This document shows, in pieces, positions 61,034 to 64,000 of a stretch of DNA of 64,000 nucleotides. The notes beneath the pieces were generated by a model. The model searched no databases. It was given only the letters and a program-made list of their open reading frames with translations, and had not been told where the DNA came from. A program made the translations under genes and the position numbers. Origin of the DNA: an uncultured Bacteroidaceae bacterium (GTDB taxonomy: Bacteria; Bacteroidota; Bacteroidia; Bacteroidales; Bacteroidaceae); NCBI GenBank assembly GCA_905234125.1, contig CAJOGQ010000026.1, positions 1 through 64,000 on the forward strand. The letters are read 5' to 3'. Every line of letters starts with the position of its first letter. Position 1 is the first letter of the stretch.

Positions 61034-63541
61034 TTATATATTCGCAATGCTCATGATGTCGGCAAACACGCCAGCAGCGGTCACTTGGGCACCAGCGCCG
61101 TAGCCCTGGATGAGCATGGGATATTGGTTGTAGCGTTCAGTCGTGATGAGGATGATGTTGTTCGAACCTTCGAGGTCATAGAACGGATGGTGCTCACCCA
61201 CACGTTGCAGGGACACGCTTCCCTTTCCGTCCTCCAGTTTGGCCACAAACTTCCAATGTTCGTTGGCGGCCTCCACCTCCTGACGTTCCTTCTCAAACTG
61301 GGCGTCGAGCGTGGGCAGGTTCTTCCAGAAGTCATCGAGCGTGCCTTCGAAGAACGACTGGGGGATGAAGAGGGTCTTCTCCACGTCCTCCTGATTCATC
61401 TTATAGCCAGCCTCGCGAGAGAGGATGACGAGTTTCCTCACCACATCCTTGCCGCTGAGGTCGATGCGTGGGTCGGGTTCGCTGTAGCCCTCTTCCTTCG
61501 CACGGCGGACGGTCTCGCTGAAGGGCACATCAGCCGAGATGGTGTTGAAGATGAAGTTGAGCGTGCCACTCAGCACGGCCTCCAGCTTCAGAATCTTGTC
61601 GCCCGAATTGATGAGGTCGTTGATGGTGTTGATGATGGGCAGACCTGCGCCGACGTTCGTCTCGAAGAGATACTTCACGCCACGCTTTCGAGCCGTCGCC
61701 TTCAGTTTGGCGTAGTTGTCGTAGTCGCTCGATGCAGCCACCTTGTTCGCAGCCACCACCGATATGTTGTTGCTCAGCAGTTCCTCATACAGGCCTGCCA
61801 CTTCGGCGCTGGCCGTGCAATCCACAAACACGCTGTTGAAGATGTTCATGCCGATGACCTCATCCTTCAGACGCTTCGTGTTGCTGGATGGAGCTTCCTT
61901 CAGACGCTCACGCAGTCTCTTGATGGAGAACTCGCCGCATGGGGCTTCCCCCTCTCGGGGGGATAGGAGGGGGGCTTCCAGGTCGATGCCGTTCCTGTCG
62001 AACATCGCGTTGTGTCCGCTGGCGATGCCCACCACGTTGATTTGCAGGTTGCGCTCCTTCATCAGCTTCTGACGCTGACCGGCTATCTGCTCCAAGAGGC
62101 TTCCACCCACCGTTCCGACACCACACAGGAACACGTTCAGCACCTGATATTCCGACAGGAAGAACGAGTCGTGAATCACGTTCAGCGACTTCCGCAGACT
62201 CTTCCTCTCCACCACAAACGAGATGTTCGTCTCGCTCGCGCCCTGGGCACAGGCGATGACGCTGATACCGTTCCTTCCCAATGTGCCGAACAGCTTGCCC
62301 GCGATGCCCGGCGTATGCTTCATATTCTCACCCACGATGGCCACCGTCGCCAAGTCGCGTTCCAGTTTCATCTTATACATGGCGCCCATCTCGATTTCCT
62401 TGGCGAACTCCTGATTCAGCACCTCGCAAGCACGGTCAGCATCGTTGTCCGTCACGCCGATAGACGTGCTGTTCTCCGACGAAGCCTGGCTCACCATAAA
62501 CACGCTGATGCCGTTCTCAGCCAGCGTCGTGAAGATGCGCCGGTTCACACCAATCACACCCACCATCGACAGACCGCTCACCGTAATCAGGCTCGTGTTG
62601 TTGATGGACGAGATGCCCTTGATAGCCCTTCCATTATCGTCGGCTTCCTCCAGATTCGTGATGATCGTTCCCTTATCCTCCGGACGGAACGTGTTCTTGA
62701 TGAGGATGGGGATGTTCTTGATGCAGACAGGATAAATCGTAGGCGGATAAACCACCTTCGCACCGAAGTTGCACAGCTCCGTCGCCTCCACATACGAAAG
62801 TCTTTCGATGGGGTACGCCGTGTTGATCACCCTCGGGTCAGCTGTCATGAAGCCCGACACATCCGTCCAGATCTCCAGCACATCGGCATCCAGCGCAGCC
62901 GCCAGAATCGCCGCCGTGTAGTCCGAACCGCCACGACCCAAGTTCGTCACCTCGCCCGTCACACTATCCGTCGAGATGAATCCGCCACAAACGGCCACTG
63001 GCTCCTTGCCCCCTGCTCCTTGATCCTTAAATGCCTCCTTGATTAGCGGCAAGCTGATGGTGTTGCTGAACAGGTTCCGTCCTTGCTTATGCTTCGTCTT
63101 GATGAACTCCAACGAATTGTACCACTTGGCACCCTCGATGAGCGTTGCCACGATGTGGGAGCTGATGCGCTCGCCATACGACACAATCGCGTTGCTCGTC
63201 TTCTCGCTCAGGTCGCCAATCAGGAAGACGCCCTGATAGATACTCTTCAGCTGACCCAGCAGTTCATCCACCGTGGTCAGGAGCGCCTTCTTCTTCTCCG
63301 TGTCTGTGATGATTGCGTCAATCATCTGGTGGTGACGCTCCACCATCTCGTCATAAGCCGACACATACGCCGCATCGCCAGCCACCGCCAGTTTCGACGT
63401 GCCAATCAGCTTGTCCGTGATGCCGCCCAAAGCCGACACCACCACAATCACAGGTTCCTCCTGCGATTCCACAATTCTCTTCAAGTTCAGGATGCTCTCC
63501 ACAGAACCCACCGAGGTTCCGCCAAACTTCAATACCTTCAT
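61034..63541 (-). CDS. thrA: bifunctional aspartokinase / homoserine dehydrogenase
   Basis: The 835 residues comprise an aspartokinase (MKVLKFGGTSVGSVESILNL, LGRGGSDYTAAILAAALDAD), two ACT domains (about 310-450) and a homoserine dehydrogenase (VFLCGVGTVGGSLLEQIAGQ near 470, NVGAGLPIINTINDLINSGD). It catalyses steps 1 and 3 from aspartate to homoserine; the ACT domains give threonine feedback. It is about 20 residues longer than usual. Two in-frame stretches are unusual: AFKDQGAGGKEPVAV (7-bp tract) and APLLSPREGEAPCGEF (GC-rich element). Confidence 0.95.
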   Translation of the reverse strand: MKVLKFGGTSVGSVESILNLKRIVESQEEPVIVVVSALGGITDKLIGTSKLAVAGDAAYVSAYDEMVERHHQMIDAIITDTEKKKALLTTVDELLGQLKSIYQGVFLIGDLSEKTSNAIVSYGERISSHIVATLIEGAKWYNSLEFIKTKHKQGRNLFSNTISLPLIKEAFKDQGAGGKEPVAVCGGFISTDSVTGEVTNLGRGGSDYTAAILAAALDADVLEIWTDVSGFMTADPRVINTAYPIERLSYVEATELCNFGAKVVYPPTIYPVCIKNIPILIKNTFRPEDKGTIITNLEEADDNGRAIKGISSINNTSLITVSGLSMVGVIGVNRRIFTTLAENGISVFMVSQASSENSTSIGVTDNDADRACEVLNQEFAKEIEMGAMYKMKLERDLATVAIVGENMKHTPGIAGKLFGTLGRNGISVIACAQGASETNISFVVERKSLRKSLNVIHDSFFLSEYQVLNVFLCGVGTVGGSLLEQIAGQRQKLMKERNLQINVVGIASGHNAMFDRNGIDLEAPLLSPREGEAPCGEFSIKRLRERLKEAPSSNTKRLKDEVIGMNIFNSVFVDCTASAEVAGLYEELLSNNISVVAANKVAASSDYDNYAKLKATARKRGVKYLFETNVGAGLPIINTINDLINSGDKILKLEAVLSGTLNFIFNTISADVPFSETVRRAKEEGYSEPDPRIDLSGKDVVRKLVILSREAGYKMNQEDVEKTLFIPQSFFEGTLDDFWKNLPTLDAQFEKERQEVEAANEHWKFVAKLEDGKGSVSLQRVGEHHPFYDLEGSNNIILITTERYNQYPMLIQGYGAGAQVTAAGVFADIMSIANI
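61944..61982. repeat. GC-rich palindromic element inside thrA
   Basis: GCTTCCCCCTCTCGGGGGG is followed by ATAGGAGGGGGGC; it encodes the APLLSPREGEAP insertion between the Rossmann and the conserved DEVIGMNIFNS region. Confidence 0.75.
62999..63026. repeat. four-unit 7-bp-period tract inside thrA
   Basis: Units tggctcc, ttgcccc, ctgctcc, ttgatcc encode KDQGAGGKEP in the kinase domain. The unit resembles the pyrimidine-rich tract in priA. Confidence 0.7.
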
Positions 63542-63582
63542 CTAACTTATTTATTGAACGATGTATATACAAATTTCGGGTG

Positions 63583-63613
63583 CAAAGGTACGACTAATTA
63601 AGGAGAATACAAA
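63583..63613 (-). promoter_or_regulatory. promoter of the thrA operon
   Basis: On the minus strand, TTTG (63610-63613) precedes TACCTTTG (63583-63590) by exactly 19 bp; the leader is about 35 nt, too short for a classical attenuator. Confidence 0.8.
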
Positions 63614-63716
63614 ATAAACACAGAAAAATCTTCAAGTTTTAGGGGCAAACGCCCATAAAAAGAGAAAAGAGAAAAAAGAGATTTGTACACGGTTTTGTTC
63701 CTTCTTTTGTGGAACC

Positions 63717-64000
63717 TCACTCATTAATCAAGATTCTTCCATCCTCAGTCATCCCTTCCATACTGATATACATCTCCTGACAGGTTGAGTTGTTGAAGAA
63801 CTCCACCTTCGCCTTGCCATCCTTGTCTGTCCTGATATCTGGGTTCCAATAGATGGTTCGACGGAAGTCTGCCATGGGAGGAATTACATTATAGTCTTCC
63901 ATCTGGAAGGTGGAAGGTTTGTTGAAGCCTTGGAAATAACTCTTACGAAGACCCTTCTGGCTTTCGGACGAATAGATGAAGTGATGATAAACATATATAT
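63717..64000 (-). CDS. second MG2-type surface protein, C-terminal end (runs off the window)
   Basis: The frame is open from the window edge to the stop at 63717-63719. The visible 94 residues include DFRRTIYWNPDIRTDKDGKA and KVEFFNNSTCQEMYISMEGM, almost identical to the end of the 854-residue protein at 46556-49120. The track ORF starting at the internal Met (63902) is only part of this frame. It is a paralog whose N-terminal part lies outside the window. Confidence 0.85.
   Translation of the reverse strand, partial: IYVYHHFIYSSESQKGLRKSYFQGFNKPSTFQMEDYNVIPPMADFRRTIYWNPDIRTDKDGKAKVEFFNNSTCQEMYISMEGMTEDGRILINE

Noticed and set aside
63542-63582. Threonine attenuator leader before thrA
   Set aside because: The leader is only about 35 nt, with no Thr/Ile-rich small ORF or hairpin pair.

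Overview
The window looks like a chromosome segment from a Bacteroidales bacterium, most likely a Prevotellaceae gut or rumen lineage. The evidence is protein similarity to Prevotella/Bacteroides families (BspA-like LRR protein with a PTKG-type C-terminal tail, NigD-like lipoprotein, TonB receptor, MG2-type proteins, GH28/GH105/GH51/GH2 enzymes) and repeated use of the Bacteroidetes promoter, a TTTG/TTG box 19-20 bp before TAnnTTTG. No transposase, integrase, CRISPR array, rRNA or tRNA gene was seen. Many very long antisense ORFs in the track are shadows produced by the codon composition of real genes.

Layout. 1-2.4 kb: a small secreted protein and a BspA-like surface protein. 2.4-7.2 kb (minus): a 1592-residue fused pectinolytic enzyme (GH28 + GH105 + a third six-hairpin-like module). 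7.2-11.9 kb (minus): an operon for a branched-chain 2-oxoacid:ferredoxin oxidoreductase with an acyl-CoA synthetase and an untracked 59-residue TPR-like protein. 12.2-13.7 kb: voltage-gated-type K+ channel and phosphopantetheinyl transferase. 13.7-14.7 kb: efp (minus) and rpmH (plus) from divergent promoters. 14.8-19.3 kb: PASTA protein, rluD, ddl, acyltransferase and NigD-like lipoprotein. 19.4-23.7 kb: ACT protein, PFL/UPF0210 protein and a GH2 glycosidase. 23.7-24.8 kb: 1 kb without a gene, rich in inverted and direct repeats. 24.8-30.7 kb: two paralogous lipoproteins, then (minus) TonB receptor, DUF362 protein and GH51 arabinofuranosidase. 30.9-37.4 kb: frameshifted outer-membrane protein, priA, etfBA and a frameshifted acyl-CoA dehydrogenase. 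37.8-42.6 kb (minus): dxs-trkA-trkH. 43-46.4 kb: outer-membrane protein, recO, an unknown secreted protein and a truncated P5-like fragment. 46.5-52 kb (minus): uxuA-uxuB followed by an MG2-type surface protein. 52.2-63.5 kb (minus): thrA-apgM-thrC, then pgpH, two SGNH proteins and an MBOAT acyltransferase. The window ends inside a second MG2-type gene.

How the genes fit together. The GH28/GH105 fusion and uxuA/uxuB form a plausible pectin/uronate route (polygalacturonide cutting, unsaturated sugar removal, then fructuronate to mannonate to KDG); GH51 and GH2 add arabinose and galactose/other side-chain release. The 2-oxoacid:ferredoxin oxidoreductase with an acyl-CoA synthetase fits interconversion of branched-chain fatty acids and 2-oxoacids. 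MBOAT plus two SGNH proteins suggests O-acetylation of an extracytoplasmic glycan.

The most unusual signal is not a gene. About twenty short tracts with an exact 7-bp (sometimes 8-bp) period but degenerate, unrelated unit sequences are scattered between genes and inside ORFs, including recO, priA, thrA, the UPF0210 gene, the GH2 gene, the MBOAT gene and the pectinase. Inside genes they keep the frame and add low-complexity linkers such as QLSTLNS. A second, GC-rich palindromic element (CCCTCCCCC...GGGGG type) occurs between genes and also in frame inside apgM, thrA and the TonB-receptor signal peptide. Two conserved genes (outer-membrane protein at 30.9 kb, acyl-CoA dehydrogenase at 35.7 kb) carry small frame-breaking deletions near their 5' ends. 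All assignments come from reading the sequence; no database search was run.
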